From contig NZ_MUHU01000001.1 in NCBI RefSeq assembly GCF_002105195.1, positions 248,001 through 312,000 of the forward strand: DNA of 64,000 bases. Direction: 5' to 3'. Of this stretch, positions 46,986 through 56,356 are shown piece by piece. A program made the translations under genes and the position numbers. Origin of the DNA: Derxia lacustris (GTDB lineage: Bacteria; Pseudomonadota; Gammaproteobacteria; Burkholderiales; Burkholderiaceae_E). Under the pieces are notes generated by a model. That model made no database searches and was not told where the DNA came from. It worked only from the letters and a program-made list of their open reading frames with translations. Numbering within the stretch: position 1 is the first letter of the stretch; each line of letters opens with the position of its first letter.

Positions 46986-47702
46986 TCAGGCCTGCCCGGG
47001 AGGGGCGGCCGCCATTCGCGCGCCGATGATGCGGCCCAGCAGCATCACCGCGACGGCGGCGGCCGCACCCGCGCCGTAATCGAGTGCCGGCGTCGGATGG
47101 CCGATGACGCCGTGCGCCAGCGGATCGTCGAGCAGCAGGCGACCGGCGATGAAGCCGAGCAGCCCTGCCCCGGCCCAGACGATCACCGGGAAGCGGTCGA
47201 TCAGCTTGAGGATGACCTGGCTGCCGAACACAATGAACGGGATCGAAACCAGCAGGCCGAAGATCACGTATTGCAGCCGATGCTCGGCGCCGGCCTGCTC
47301 GGCCGCGCCGGCGATCGCGATGACGTTGTCGATGCTCATCACCAGATCGGCCAGGATGATGGTGCGGATCGCGCCCAGCACATGCTTGGCGCCGTCCACG
47401 TCGTGATCGCCCTCTTCCGGCAGCGTGAGCTTGACGCCGATGTAGAGCAGCAGCAGCGCGCCCACCAGCTTGAGCCCGGGCAGATCGAGCAGGCTGACGG
47501 CGCCGGCCACCAGCGCCACGCGCAGCACGATGGCGCCAACCGAACCCCACAAGATGCCCTGCCAGCGGTGATGCGGCGTGAGATTGCGGCAGGCCAGGGC
47601 GATGACCACGGCGTTGTCGCCGCCGAGCAGGATGTCGATGACGACGATTTGCAGTACCGCCGCCCAGTGGATGTCGGCCAGGGCCGGAATCGATTCGAAC
47701 AA
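46986..47702 (-). CDS. TerC-family membrane protein
   Basis: Integral membrane protein of about 238 residues with seven hydrophobic segments. TerC signatures are IDILLGGDNAVVIALACRNL and ADLVMSIDNVIAIAGAAEQ, with acidic residues inside the membrane, as in metal-ion (Mn) exporters such as YjbE/YceF type. The frame could start at TTG 47720, but that codon lies in the T run of the sucCD terminator. TTG 47702, preceded by GGGGAAG at normal spacing, is preferred. No ATG is available. Its place just after sucD follows the betaproteobacterial order recA-recX-sucCD-terC-pilA. Confidence 0.85.
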   Translation of the reverse strand: MFESIPALADIHWAAVLQIVVIDILLGGDNAVVIALACRNLTPHHRWQGILWGSVGAIVLRVALVAGAVSLLDLPGLKLVGALLLLYIGVKLTLPEEGDHDVDGAKHVLGAIRTIILADLVMSIDNVIAIAGAAEQAGAEHRLQYVIFGLLVSIPFIVFGSQVILKLIDRFPVIVWAGAGLLGFIAGRLLLDDPLAHGVIGHPTPALDYGAGAAAAVAVMLLGRIIGARMAAAPPGQA

Positions 47703-47712
47703 TGACTTCCCC

Positions 47713-47745
47713 AAAAACAAAAACGCCCGCTTTGAAAAGCGGGCG
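47713..47745 (-). terminator. Rho-independent terminator of sucCD
   Basis: Minus strand: stem CGCCCGCTTT/AAAGCGGGCG (47724-47745) followed by TTTTTGTTTTTGG. It ends the sucCD transcript and partly overlaps the farthest possible start codon of the terC-like gene. Confidence 0.85.
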
Positions 47746-47795
47746 TCGACAGTCGCAGCCGGCGCACCAGGCGCCAGGCCGCCCCGGTCCGGAGC

Positions 47796-48689
47796 TTAAA
47801 GCACGCTCTTGAGGAGCTTGCCGAGTTCCGACGGGTTCTTGGTGGTCTTGATGCCGGAGGCTTCCATGATGTCGAGCTTGGCTTGCGCCGTGTCGTCACC
47901 ACCGGAAATCAGCGCGCCGGCATGGCCCATGCGCTTGCCGGCCGGCGCCGTGACGCCGGCGATGAAGCCGACGATCGGCTTCTTGAAGTTGTCCTTCGCC
48001 CAGCGTGCGGCGTTGGCTTCGTCGGGGCCGCCGATCTCGCCGATCATGATGACGGCGTCGGTGTCGGGATCGTCGTTGAACAGCTGGAGCACGTCGATGT
48101 GCTTGAGGCCGTTGATCGGATCGCCACCGATGCCCACGGCGCTCGACTGGCCGAGGCCCAGTTCGGTCACTTGCGCGACGGCTTCATAGGTCAGCGTGCC
48201 CGAGCGCGACACGATGCCGATGCGGCCCTTGCGGTGGATGTGGCCCGGCATGATGCCGATCTTGATTTCTTCCGGCGTGATGAGACCCGGGCAGTTCGGG
48301 CCCAGCAGCAGCGTCTTCTTGCCGCCGGCCGCTTCCTTGCGACGCATCGTGTCGCGCACGATGGCCATGTCGCGCACCGGGATGCCTTCGGTGATCGCGA
48401 TCACGAGGTCGAGATCGGCTTCGACGGCTTCGAGGATGGCGGCAGCCGCACCCGCCGGCGGCACGTAGATGACCGACACGGTCGCGCCGGTCGCCTTCGC
48501 GGCTTCGGTCACGTTCGCGAAGATGGGAATGCCTTCGAAGTCTTCGCCGGCCTTCTTGGGGTTGACGCCCGCCACGAACGCGGCCTTGCCGTTCGCGTAG
48601 TCACGGCAGCCGCGGGTGTGGAACTGGCCGGTCTTCCCCGTGATGCCCTGGGTGATGACCTTGGTGTCTTTGTTGATCAGGATCGACAT
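47796..48689 (-). CDS. sucD: Succinate-CoA ligase, alpha subunit
   Basis: Alpha subunit of succinyl-CoA synthetase (297 residues), citric acid cycle. It has the CoA-binding Rossmann start ([20 protein letters not shown]), [20 protein letters not shown] and the phospho-His segment containing [12 protein letters not shown], where the His is phosphorylated during catalysis. It follows sucC by 14 bases and ends at a strong terminator. Confidence 0.97.
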   Translation of the reverse strand: MSILINKDTKVITQGITGKTGQFHTRGCRDYANGKAAFVAGVNPKKAGEDFEGIPIFANVTEAAKATGATVSVIYVPPAGAAAAILEAVEADLDLVIAITEGIPVRDMAIVRDTMRRKEAAGGKKTLLLGPNCPGLITPEEIKIGIMPGHIHRKGRIGIVSRSGTLTYEAVAQVTELGLGQSSAVGIGGDPINGLKHIDVLQLFNDDPDTDAVIMIGEIGGPDEANAARWAKDNFKKPIVGFIAGVTAPAGKRMGHAGALISGGDDTAQAKLDIMEASGIKTTKNPSELGKLLKSVL

Positions 48690-48703
48690 GGTTCTTCCTC
48701 GCT

Positions 48704-49873
48704 TTACTTGGCAGCTGCGGCGGCAGCAACAACCTTCTCGGCCGCCTGCGCCATCGTGTCGGCGGCGATGATCGGAAGACCCGAGTCCGCCAGGAGCTTC
48801 TTGCCCAGTTCCTCGTTCGTGCCCTTCATGCGCACGACGAGCGGCACCTTGAGGCCGACGGCCTTGGCAGCCGTGATGACGCCTTCGGCGATCACGTCGC
48901 AGCGCATGATCCCGCCGAAGATGTTGACCAGAATGGCCTCGACCTTGGGGTTCTTGAGCATGATCTTGAAGGCCTCGGTCACCTTCTCGGTCGTGGCGCC
49001 ACCGCCCACGTCGAGGAAGTTGGCCGGCTCGCCGTTGTAGAGCTTGATGGTGTCCATCGTGGCCATCGCCAGACCGGCGCCGTTCACCAGGCAGCCGATG
49101 TTGCCGTCGAGCTGGATGTAGGCGAGGTCGAACTTGCTGGCTTCGATTTCGGCCGGATCTTCTTCATCGAGGTCGCGCAGCGCGACGATCTCGGGATGAC
49201 GGAACAGCGCATTCGGATCGAAGTTGATCTTGGCGTCGAGCGCGATCACCTTGCCGTCGCCGGTCAGCACCAGCGGATTGATTTCGGCCAGCGCGCAATC
49301 GGTATCCCAGAAGGCCTGATACAGACCCTTGAGGTTGGTGCGGGCCTGGTCCAGCAGCTCGGCGGGCACGCCGATCTTGGTGGCCAGTTCGTCGGCTTGC
49401 GCATCGGTCAGGCCGGTCGACGGTTCGACGACCAGCTTGTGCAGCAGCTCGGGCGTGTGCGCCGCGACTTCCTCGATGTCCATGCCGCCTTCGCTCGACG
49501 CCATGGCGACGACCTTCTGGCTGACGCGGTCGGTCACGAAGGCAACGTAGAGCTCCTTCTTGATGTCCGCGCCTTCTTCGATCAGCAGGCGATTGACCTT
49601 CTGGCCTTCGGCGCTGGTCTGATGCGTGATGAGCTGCATGCCGAGGATGTCGGTGGCGTACTGGCGCACCTGGTCGAGCGACTTGGCAACCTTGACGCCG
49701 CCGCCCTTGCCGCGGCCGCCCGCATGAATCTGCGCCTTCACGACCCAGACCGGGCCGCCCAGCGTTTCCGCTGCCTTGATGGCCTCTTCAACCGTGAAGG
49801 CCGGAATGCCGCGCGGCACCGTGACCCCGTACTTGCGGAGAATCTCCTTCCCCTGATACTCATGAATCTTCAT
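48704..49873 (-). CDS. sucC: Succinate-CoA ligase, beta subunit
   Basis: Beta subunit (389 residues) carrying the ATP-grasp nucleotide site. Typical pieces are [60 protein letters not shown] and [20 protein letters not shown]. The start at ATG 49873 follows an AAGGGGA ribosome binding site; an in-frame upstream Met is not family-like. First gene of sucCD. Confidence 0.97.
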   Translation of the reverse strand: MKIHEYQGKEILRKYGVTVPRGIPAFTVEEAIKAAETLGGPVWVVKAQIHAGGRGKGGGVKVAKSLDQVRQYATDILGMQLITHQTSAEGQKVNRLLIEEGADIKKELYVAFVTDRVSQKVVAMASSEGGMDIEEVAAHTPELLHKLVVEPSTGLTDAQADELATKIGVPAELLDQARTNLKGLYQAFWDTDCALAEINPLVLTGDGKVIALDAKINFDPNALFRHPEIVALRDLDEEDPAEIEASKFDLAYIQLDGNIGCLVNGAGLAMATMDTIKLYNGEPANFLDVGGGATTEKVTEAFKIMLKNPKVEAILVNIFGGIMRCDVIAEGVITAAKAVGLKVPLVVRMKGTNEELGKKLLADSGLPIIAADTMAQAAEKVVAAAAAAK

Positions 49874-50475
49874 GTGTTCCCCTTGCAGGCTGCTGATGAT
49901 CGACGGCGTCGGCAAGCCGCCGAGCCATGGCGGACAAGCGACTGCCGAATCCCGCCGACCGCGAGCGGACGGGGAACATCGGCAATCGTTTGTTGTTGGG
50001 TCAAGCGAGCGCCGACGGCGCGTCGATGAATTTCGGCAAACCTGACGCCAGCGACACGCATGCGCATATCGGCAATGGAACGCTCAGAACTTGCGAGCTT
50101 GAATTGGGATGCTGCGTCGCAGAAAGCGACGGCTTTGAATGATGCGGATCGCATGCAAATCGGATTCGATTCCGGAGCGGAAAAGAAACTGCACCCGATC
50201 AGGGCGCTGATTTGGCCGTCATTGGATATGAAGGCGCGACGAGAAACTGGAGAAGGCATGGACATGCCAATTTGAACTGTTGCGCTGAGGTTCGCTTCGA
50301 ACGACTGCGGGAGCATCGCGCCACACGGCTTGCAATGCTGCTCTGTGCCAAGCACGCGGCGGAGAATAGCACGATGAAAATCGGCCTTTGGCGCAGCGCA
50401 AAAGCCCAGCTTGAGCGTGTGGCAATGCAGTCAGCGACTGGTAAAAACCACAATGTCGCAGCGCAATAAAACGCA
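49874..50475. other. Gene-free stretch between recX and sucC
   Basis: About 600 bases of lower G+C than the surroundings. Several open frames cross it, but none has a family-like sequence, ribosome binding site or codon pattern. It should contain the sucCD promoter; a TATTCT lies on the minus strand near 50365. In several Burkholderiales a small DUF2889-type gene occupies this place; none is seen here. Confidence 0.55.
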
Positions 50476-50940
50476 CTAGCCGGTTTCGTCCAATCCGGAA
50501 ACAAGCCGGTGAATGACCACTGACGAAAAACCTCGTCCGGCGAGAAAGCGCGCCTGCTTTGCGCGCTCCTTTGCATCGGTGGCGGGCAGGCCGAAGCGAC
50601 GCAGCCAGACTTCCCGCGCACGCGCGAACTCCGTGTCTTCGCAGGCCTGGATCACCTGCTCGACGACCTCGGCGGCCAATCCGTGCGATTTGAGTTCAGC
50701 CTTGATGCGCGCACTGCCAAAGCGCTCGGCGCGCCGATGCACGAGCGATTGCGCGAAACGATCGTTGGACAGCCAGCGCTCGGCCTCCAGCGCATCGAGC
50801 AGCGCGGTGAGCTGCTCTTCGGATTCGGCATGGGGCGCGAGCTTGCGGGCCAGTTCGGCCCGGCTGTGCTCGCGCATCGAGAGCGCCCGCAGCGCCCTCG
50901 CCTTGAGGCTGGGAGCGCCAGCGCGTCCGCCCCCGACCAT
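50476..50940 (-). CDS. recX: Regulatory protein RecX
   Basis: RecA modulator of 154 residues made of three-helix repeats. Visible family parts are SLKARALRALSMREHSRAEL, DALEAERWLSNDRFAQSLVH, RFGSARIKAELKSHGL and FLAGRGFSSVVIHRL. It blocks RecA filament growth. The start at 50940 lies 3 bases from the recA stop, so the two are one transcript and share LexA control. Confidence 0.94.
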   Translation of the reverse strand: MVGGGRAGAPSLKARALRALSMREHSRAELARKLAPHAESEEQLTALLDALEAERWLSNDRFAQSLVHRRAERFGSARIKAELKSHGLAAEVVEQVIQACEDTEFARAREVWLRRFGLPATDAKERAKQARFLAGRGFSSVVIHRLVSGLDETG

Positions 50941-50943
50941 CGA

Positions 50944-51987
50944 TTACTCGGCGCTGTCGACAGCCGCTTCGCGCCGGGCGACGCCAAGCTTTTCGCGGAT
51001 GCGGTTCTCGATCTCGAACGCGATTTCGGGATGGCTGCGCAGATATTCGCGCGCATTGTCCTTGCCCTGGCCGATGCGCTCGCTGCCGTAGCTGTACCAG
51101 GCGCCCGACTTCTCGACGATGCCGTTGGCAGCGCCAAGATCGAGCACCTCGCCTTCGCGCGAGATGCCTTCGCCGTAAAGGATGTCGAAGTCGGCCTGGC
51201 GGAACGGCGGCGCGACCTTGTTCTTGACGACCTTGACCTTGGTTTCGTTGCCGATGACTTCCTCGGCCTTCTTGATGCTGCCGACGCGGCGGATGTCGAG
51301 CCGCACCGAGGCGTAGAACTTGAGCGCATTGCCGCCGGTGGTGGTTTCGGGGTTGCCGAACATCACGCCGATCTTCATGCGGATCTGGTTGATGAAGATG
51401 ACCAGGCAGTTGGTGCGCTTGATGGTGCCGGTGAGCTTGCGCAGCGCCTGGCTCATGAGCCGGGCTTGCAGACCGGGCAGCGAATCGCCCATTTCGCCTT
51501 CGATTTCGGCCTTGGGCGTGAGCGCCGCGACCGAGTCGATGACGATGAGATCGACCGAGCCGGAGCGCACCAGCGCATCGGCGATTTCGAGTGCCTGCTC
51601 GCCGGTATCGGGCTGGGAGATGAGCAGTTGCGTGAGGTCGACGCCGAGCTTTTGCGCGTACTGCGCGTCGAGCGCGTGTTCAGCGTCGATGAAGGCGGCG
51701 GTGCCGCCGATCTTCTGCATCTCGGCGATGACCTGGAGCGTGAGCGTGGTCTTGCCCGAGGATTCCGGGCCGTAGATTTCGACGACGCGGCCGCGCGGCA
51801 GACCGCCGACGCCGAGCGCGATGTCGAGGCTGAGCGAGCCGGTGGAGACGACCTGGATGTCCTCGACGACTTCGCCGTCGGCCATCTTCATGACCGAGCC
51901 CTTGCCGAACTGTTTTTCGATCTGGGCGAGGGCGGCGGCGAGGGCTTTGGCCTTGTCGGCGGCGTTGGCGGGGTTGGGGGTGTTCAT
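50944..51987 (-). CDS. recA: Recombinase RecA
   Basis: DNA strand-exchange ATPase and SOS co-protease of 347 residues. Motifs include the N-terminal [16 protein letters not shown], Walker [31 protein letters not shown] with loop L1, and [20 protein letters not shown] with loop L2. The start at ATG 51987 (MNTPNP) is the family start. A LexA box overlapping the promoter lies 100 bases upstream (52088-52103), so SOS control is expected. recX follows immediately. Confidence 0.98.
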   Translation of the reverse strand: MNTPNPANAADKAKALAAALAQIEKQFGKGSVMKMADGEVVEDIQVVSTGSLSLDIALGVGGLPRGRVVEIYGPESSGKTTLTLQVIAEMQKIGGTAAFIDAEHALDAQYAQKLGVDLTQLLISQPDTGEQALEIADALVRSGSVDLIVIDSVAALTPKAEIEGEMGDSLPGLQARLMSQALRKLTGTIKRTNCLVIFINQIRMKIGVMFGNPETTTGGNALKFYASVRLDIRRVGSIKKAEEVIGNETKVKVVKNKVAPPFRQADFDILYGEGISREGEVLDLGAANGIVEKSGAWYSYGSERIGQGKDNAREYLRSHPEIAFEIENRIREKLGVARREAAVDSAE

Positions 51988-52071
51988 GGCGATGATGGAA
52001 CCTGCTGGGTGAAAGTTTCGACACCCGCGCGGTTGCTGACAGAACACCGTACCGCGCGGAACGTGGCGACA

Positions 52072-52100
52072 AGTATGCCGCCAGGCACTGTATGAATCAA
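52072..52100 (-). promoter_or_regulatory. Candidate recA promoter overlapping the LexA box
   Basis: Minus strand: -35 TTGATT (52095-52100), 17-base spacer, -10 CATACT (52072-52077). The -35 hexamer lies inside the LexA box, so bound LexA would block polymerase. Confidence 0.55.
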
Positions 52101-52103
52101 CAG
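52088..52103. promoter_or_regulatory. LexA (SOS) box upstream of recA
   Basis: CTGT-ATGAATCA-ACAG fits the proteobacterial SOS box CTGT-N8-ACAG exactly, in the short region between recA and pncC. Its position over the recA -35 box supports function. Confidence 0.88.
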
Positions 52104-52113
52104 TAAGTAACGC

Positions 52114-52614
52114 TCAGACAAGAACGCCCGGGGGCTCGGTCAGATCGACGACGCGGCCGAGCGCGTAGGCCACGGTGGCGGCGCGCACCGATGCCCGGTC
52201 GCCGTCAAATTGCTGGCGCACGGCAAACGGCGCCTGCCCGCGCACCGCGAAACCGAACCACACCGTGCCGACCGGCTTGTCGGCGCTGCCGCCGCCCGGG
52301 CCGGCAACGCCGGTGACCGCGACCGCGATCTGCGCGAGCGAGCGCTCGAGCGCGCCAGCCACCATCGCGAGCGCGGTCGGCTCGGAGACGGCGCCGTGCG
52401 TGGCGATGACCTCGGCCGGCACGCCGAGCAGCTCGGTCTTGGCGGCGTTGGAATAGGTGACAAAGCCGCGCTCGAACCAGTCGGACGAGCCGGCCAGATC
52501 GGTGAGATGGGCGGCGATCATCCCGCCGGTGCAGCTTTCTGCGGTGGCGATGTGCCAGCCGCGTTGGCGCAGCGCATCGGCGGCGGACTGGACGAGGCTG
52601 GCGGGCACGGTCAT
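52114..52614 (-). CDS. pncC: Nicotinamide-nucleotide amidase (CinA C-terminal domain)
   Basis: Stand-alone CinA C-terminal domain of 166 residues that deamidates NMN for pyridine nucleotide recycling. Clear motifs are IATAESCTGGMIAAHLTDLA, RGFVTYSNAAKTELLGVP, HGAVSEPTALAMV and AVTGVAGPGGGSADKPVGTV. It lacks the N-terminal MoaB-like half of full CinA, as usual in proteobacteria. It follows pgpA by 7 bases, and ends 10 bases before the LexA box; it is likely the last gene of a nusB-thiL-pgpA-pncC series. Confidence 0.93.
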   Translation of the reverse strand: MTVPASLVQSAADALRQRGWHIATAESCTGGMIAAHLTDLAGSSDWFERGFVTYSNAAKTELLGVPAEVIATHGAVSEPTALAMVAGALERSLAQIAVAVTGVAGPGGGSADKPVGTVWFGFAVRGQAPFAVRQQFDGDRASVRAATVAYALGRVVDLTEPPGVLV

Positions 52615-52621
52615 GGGCGAT

Positions 52622-53143
52622 TCATCCGAGAAAGCGGCGCAGCAGCGCGAGCACGACCAGCGCGAAGCCGGCCGCGAGCAGATCGTCGACCATCACGCCG
52701 AAGCCGTTGACCAGCGTGCCGCCCTTGATGCGGCGGTCGAGCGCGCGGATCGGGCCCGGCTTCCAGATGTCGAACAGCCGGAACAGCGCCACGCCCGCCG
52801 CCTGCCACCAGAAGCGCGCCGGCAGCAGCGCCAGCACCAGCCAGACCGCGAGGATCTCGTCCCAGACCATGGCGCCGTGGTCGCTGACGCCGAGCCGCTT
52901 GCCGGTGATGCCGCAGGCGACGACGCCGAGCGCAAAGCCGCCGGCAAGCGTCCACGCAAACCAGACGCCGTCGGCAAACACCGGCAGCGCGCGGTCGATG
53001 ACGACGAAGGACAGCCAGCCGAACAGGCTGCCCCAGGTGCCGGGCGCACGCCGTGCAAGACCGCTGCCGAAGCCGAAGGCGATCACATGCCAGACGCTCG
53101 CGAGCATGAAGCGCCAGTCGGCGGCGGGACGCGCGGCCGGCAT
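52622..53143 (-). CDS. pgpA: Phosphatidylglycerophosphatase A
   Basis: Inner-membrane phosphatase of 173 residues that removes phosphate from phosphatidylglycerophosphate. The family motif GFGSGLARRAPGTWGSL is at about 24-40, followed by DHGAMVWDEILAVWL with the acidic active-site residues and NGFGVMVDDLLAA near the end; four hydrophobic segments are visible. The start at 53143 lies one base after the thiL stop (TGACATG), so translation is coupled. Confidence 0.94.
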   Translation of the reverse strand: MPAARPAADWRFMLASVWHVIAFGFGSGLARRAPGTWGSLFGWLSFVVIDRALPVFADGVWFAWTLAGGFALGVVACGITGKRLGVSDHGAMVWDEILAVWLVLALLPARFWWQAAGVALFRLFDIWKPGPIRALDRRIKGGTLVNGFGVMVDDLLAAGFALVVLALLRRFLG

Positions 53144-53144
53144 G

Positions 53145-54110
53145 TCAGAGCGCCGGCGCGAAATGGTCGAAGCCGCGCAGCGCGAGTTCGACCGGCTGGC
53201 CGGCGTCGAGCCAGACCAGGCCGGGCGTGGCGCTGACGGCACCGATGCGCGCGACCGGCGTGGCACTGGCGCGGCTGGCGGCGAGCACCGCCTCGCGCTG
53301 CGCGGGCGCGGCGGTGAAGCACAGCTCGTAATCGTCGCCACCGGCCAGCGCGAGGCGATGGCGCTGCCCGGGCGACAAGGCAAGCAGCTCGGCGGACAGC
53401 GGGAGACGGTCGAGATCGACGCGGGCGCCGAGCCGGCTGGCCGCGAGCACATGCGCGAGGTCGCCAGCGAGGCCGTCGGAGAGGTCGATGGCGGCGCTGG
53501 CAACGCCTGCCAGCGCGCGGCCCAGCGCGACGCGCGGCGTCGGACGGTCGAGCCGCAGGTCGGCGGCGGCGCTGGCGGGCCGGCCGGCGTAGCGCCGTTC
53601 GAGCGCGAATGCCGCATCGCCGAGCACGCCTGAAATCCAAATGTCGTCGCCGTCACGGGCGCCGTCGCGCCGCAAGGCCCGGGCAGGATCGACGCGGCCG
53701 AAAACCGTGATCGACAGCGTGAGCGGCCCGGCCGTGGTGTCGCCGCCAATCAGCGCGCAATCGTGCTCGGCCGCCAGCGCCAGCATGCCGGCGGCCAGCG
53801 CCTCGCACCACGGCAGGTCGCGCGCGCGCTCGGCGGGCAGCGCCAGCGCCAGCGTGAAGCCGAGCGGCTCGGCACCCATCGCCGCCAGATCGCTGAGATT
53901 GACCGCGAGCGCCTTGTGCCCGAGCGCAGCCGGGTCAGCGTCGCGGAAGAAGTGCCGGCCCTCGACCAGCATGTCGGTCGAGATGGCGAGCGGGCCGGCA
54001 TCGAGCAGCGCGCAGTCGTCGCCGATGCCGAGCAGCACGCCCGGCCGGCGCGCCGCCAGACCGGCGGCGGGCGCCTTGAACAAGCGCTCGATCAGCTCGA
54101 ATTCGCCCAT
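53145..54110 (-). CDS. thiL: Thiamine-monophosphate kinase
   Basis: Makes thiamine diphosphate from thiamine monophosphate and ATP. The 321-residue product has the PurM/ThiL-like segments GEFELIERLFKAPA, LLGIGDDCALLD (Asp-rich metal site), ISTDMLVEGRHFF and ALAVNLSDLAAMGAEPLGFT, and SDGLAGDLAHVLAAS. The start at 54110 (MGEFE) is the family start; longer frames overlap nusB. It is 26 bases after nusB and 1 base before pgpA, a conserved nusB-thiL-pgpA order. Confidence 0.95.
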   Translation of the reverse strand: MGEFELIERLFKAPAAGLAARRPGVLLGIGDDCALLDAGPLAISTDMLVEGRHFFRDADPAALGHKALAVNLSDLAAMGAEPLGFTLALALPAERARDLPWCEALAAGMLALAAEHDCALIGGDTTAGPLTLSITVFGRVDPARALRRDGARDGDDIWISGVLGDAAFALERRYAGRPASAAADLRLDRPTPRVALGRALAGVASAAIDLSDGLAGDLAHVLAASRLGARVDLDRLPLSAELLALSPGQRHRLALAGGDDYELCFTAAPAQREAVLAASRASATPVARIGAVSATPGLVWLDAGQPVELALRGFDHFAPAL

Positions 54111-54136
54111 GCCGGCGCCGCCGTCCGCGCCTGCGA

Positions 54137-54640
54137 TCAGCTGCCGCGCGGCTTGAATTCGGTGGGGCGCAGGCCGGCCGCCACCTTGTCGAGCACGCCG
54201 TTGACAAACTTGAAGCCGTCGGTGCCGCCGAAGGACTTGGCCAGCTCGACCGCCTCGTTGATGACCACGCGATACGGCACCTCGGAATGCGCGGCCAGCT
54301 CGCGGCTGCCGATCAGCAGCACCGCATGCTCGACCGGCGACAGCTCGGCGACCGGGCGGTCGAGATGCGGCGCGAAGTAGGTACGCAGCGTCACGGCATC
54401 GTTGATGGCGCCGTGCAGCAGCATCGAAAAGAACTCGGCATCGGCCTTGTCGAAGCCCTGCTGCTCGGCCACATGCACCTGGATCGCGCCCGGCAGTTCG
54501 CCGGACAGCAGCCACTGGTACACGCCCTGGAGCGCGAACTCGCGGGCACGGCGGCGCGCGCTTTTGGGCGGGCCGCCAGCCGGGCGACCCTCGCGGGCGG
54601 GCGGCTGCTGCGCGCCCGGCGTGCGGGAATCATTGGTCAT
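54137..54640 (-). CDS. nusB: Transcription antitermination factor NusB
   Basis: RNA-binding factor of the NusB-NusE complex in rRNA antitermination, 167 residues. After an N-terminal Pro/Gly/Arg-rich extension of about 30 residues, the helical domain reads [20 protein letters not shown], and the end has [20 protein letters not shown] and [16 protein letters not shown]. The start at 54640 overlaps the end of ribH by 11 bases, which indicates coupling in the ribB-ribH-nusB order. Confidence 0.95.
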   Translation of the reverse strand: MTNDSRTPGAQQPPAREGRPAGGPPKSARRRAREFALQGVYQWLLSGELPGAIQVHVAEQQGFDKADAEFFSMLLHGAINDAVTLRTYFAPHLDRPVAELSPVEHAVLLIGSRELAAHSEVPYRVVINEAVELAKSFGGTDGFKFVNGVLDKVAAGLRPTEFKPRGS

Positions 54641-55136
54641 CGTCTTCTTCCGGTTCCTGGAGCGCGTCGATCTCGACTGCGAGGTTGGCCATTTCAACTG
54701 CCACGCGGGCCGCATCCGCGCCCTTGGGGCGGGCGCGCACCTGGGCCTGCTCTTCGTTTTCGCAGGTGAGGACTGCGTTGGCGACGGGGATGTCGTAGCG
54801 CAGCGCGACCTCCGACACACCGCGCGAGCTTTCGTTCGACACGATCTCGAAGTGGTAGGTCTCGCCGCGGATCACGCAGCCGATCGCCACCAGCGCGTCG
54901 TAGGACTCGGTGTGCGCGAGCTTTTGCAGCACCAGCGGCAGTTCGAGCGCGCCCGGCACCGACACCACGGTCACGTCCTCGTCGGCCACGCCGAGCTTGG
55001 CCAGTTCGTCGAGGCAGGCCTCGGCCATCGCATTGCAGATGTGCGCATTGAACCGCGCCTGCACCACGCCGATGCGCAGTCCCTTGCCTTCAAGCAGCTC
55101 GGCATCGGCCGCGTCCTGCACGGAATCCTGGCTCAT
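54630..55136 (-). CDS. ribH: 6,7-dimethyl-8-ribityllumazine synthase
   Basis: Penultimate enzyme of riboflavin synthesis, 168 residues. Family parts: [55 protein letters not shown] and [19 protein letters not shown]. It overlaps ribB upstream (4 bases) and nusB downstream (11 bases). The acidic C-terminal tail ([11 protein letters not shown]) is somewhat longer than in E. coli. Confidence 0.95.
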   Translation of the reverse strand: MSQDSVQDAADAELLEGKGLRIGVVQARFNAHICNAMAEACLDELAKLGVADEDVTVVSVPGALELPLVLQKLAHTESYDALVAIGCVIRGETYHFEIVSNESSRGVSEVALRYDIPVANAVLTCENEEQAQVRARPKGADAARVAVEMANLAVEIDALQEPEEDDDQ

Positions 55137-56278
55137 CGCTCCTCCTCGTAACCTGAAATCTTCAATTCGTATCCCCCCATCGACGGCATCTTGCGCGGCC
55201 GCGACAGCAGTTTCATGCGGCCCACGCCGAGGTCGCGCAGGATTTGTGCGCCGACACCGTAGGTGCGCAGATCGACCTTGGGCGGGGTGGCCTTGGCGCC
55301 GCCATCGAGCGCCTTGAGCGCATCGAAATTGCCGAAGAAGCGCTCGGCGCCCTCGCCGATGTTGAGCAGCACCGCCACGCCCGATTCGGCGCGACCGATG
55401 GCTTCGAGCGCGCGCGGCAGCGGCCAGCTGTGGGTGGTGGCGTCGGTATCGAGCCAGTCGAGCACCGACAGCGGCTCATGCACCCGCACCACGGTCTCGA
55501 CCTCGGGCGCGATCTCGCCCTTGACCAGCGCCAGATGCGCCTGGCCGCTCGGCCGGTCGCGATAGGCCACGGCGCGGAACTCGCCCCAGGGCGTGCTGGC
55601 GACGCGCTCACCCATGCGCTGGATCAGCGACTCGTTCTGCGCGCGGTACTGGATCAGGTCGGCGATGGTGCCGATCTTGAGTCCGTGCTCCCGCGCAAAG
55701 CCGATCAGGTCGGGCAGCCGCGCCATCGTGCCGTCGTCCTTGAGGATTTCGCAGATGACGGCGGCCGGTTCGCAACCCGCCAGCGCGGCCAGATCGCAGC
55801 CGGCTTCGGTATGGCCGGCGCGCATCAGCACGCCGCCGTCCTGGGCCCGCAGCGGAAAGATGTGGCCCGGCTGCACGAGGTCGCTGGCCTTGGCCTTGCG
55901 CGCCACCGCAGCCTGCACGGTGCGCGCGCGGTCGGCGGCGGAGATGCCGGTGGTCACGCCCTCGGCCGCCTCGATCGAGACGGTGAAGGCGGTGCCGTAG
56001 ACGGTGCCGTTGTTGCGCGCCATCGGCGGCAGGCCGAGCTGGTCGCAGCGCGCGCCGGTCAGCGTCAGGCAGATGAGGCCGCGGCCGAAGCGCGCCATGA
56101 AGTTGACCGCCTCGGGAGTCACGAATTCGGCGGCCATGAGCAGGTCGCCCTCGTTCTCGCGGTCCTCGTCGTCGACGACCACGACCATGCGGCCGGCACG
56201 CAGCTCGGCCACGATCTCGGGCACGGGGGAAATCGTTGCGGGCGCCGGAACCGGCGCATCGCTCACACTGGAAAGCAT
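55133..56278 (-). CDS. ribB: 3,4-dihydroxy-2-butanone 4-phosphate synthase with degenerate GTP cyclohydrolase II domain
   Basis: Protein of 381 residues. The N-terminal RibB domain (about 18-220) is complete: [32 protein letters not shown] and [19 protein letters not shown] with acidic and His catalytic residues. The C-terminal half (about 225-381) keeps the GTP cyclohydrolase II fold ([40 protein letters not shown]). It lacks the Cys triad (the CLTGDVFGSLRCDC region reads [15 protein letters not shown]), so it cannot bind the catalytic zinc. Such RibB-RibX hybrids are known in proteobacteria and only the first activity is expected. A separate ribA must exist elsewhere. It leads ribB-ribH-nusB. 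Confidence 0.9.
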   Translation of the reverse strand: MLSSVSDAPVPAPATISPVPEIVAELRAGRMVVVVDDEDRENEGDLLMAAEFVTPEAVNFMARFGRGLICLTLTGARCDQLGLPPMARNNGTVYGTAFTVSIEAAEGVTTGISAADRARTVQAAVARKAKASDLVQPGHIFPLRAQDGGVLMRAGHTEAGCDLAALAGCEPAAVICEILKDDGTMARLPDLIGFAREHGLKIGTIADLIQYRAQNESLIQRMGERVASTPWGEFRAVAYRDRPSGQAHLALVKGEIAPEVETVVRVHEPLSVLDWLDTDATTHSWPLPRALEAIGRAESGVAVLLNIGEGAERFFGNFDALKALDGGAKATPPKVDLRTYGVGAQILRDLGVGRMKLLSRPRKMPSMGGYELKISGYEEER

Positions 56279-56307
56279 CGGGAAACCACCCTGGGCAAAG
56301 ACGACAA

Positions 56308-56331
56308 GACCGCGCCGGCAAGGGCGCGGTC
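56308..56331 (-). terminator. Hairpin between yihY-like gene and ribB
   Basis: Perfect 9-bp stem GACCGCGCC/GGCGCGGTC with a 6-base loop, followed on the minus strand by a mixed T-rich sequence (TTGTCGTCTTTG). It is a fair candidate terminator for the yihY transcript. It does not look like an FMN riboswitch. Confidence 0.5.
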
Positions 56332-56356
56332 CAAAGCCGCATTGTAGGCGGTCCGC

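Noticed and set aside
49870-50355. Minus-strand frame of 161 codons running into the sucC leader
   Set aside because: Composition and sequence do not resemble a protein family, and it would overlap the sucC ribosome binding site region.
56279-56356. Possible FMN riboswitch before ribB
   Set aside because: The leader is under 80 bases and holds a simple hairpin that fits a terminator of yihY; the conserved riboswitch core is absent.
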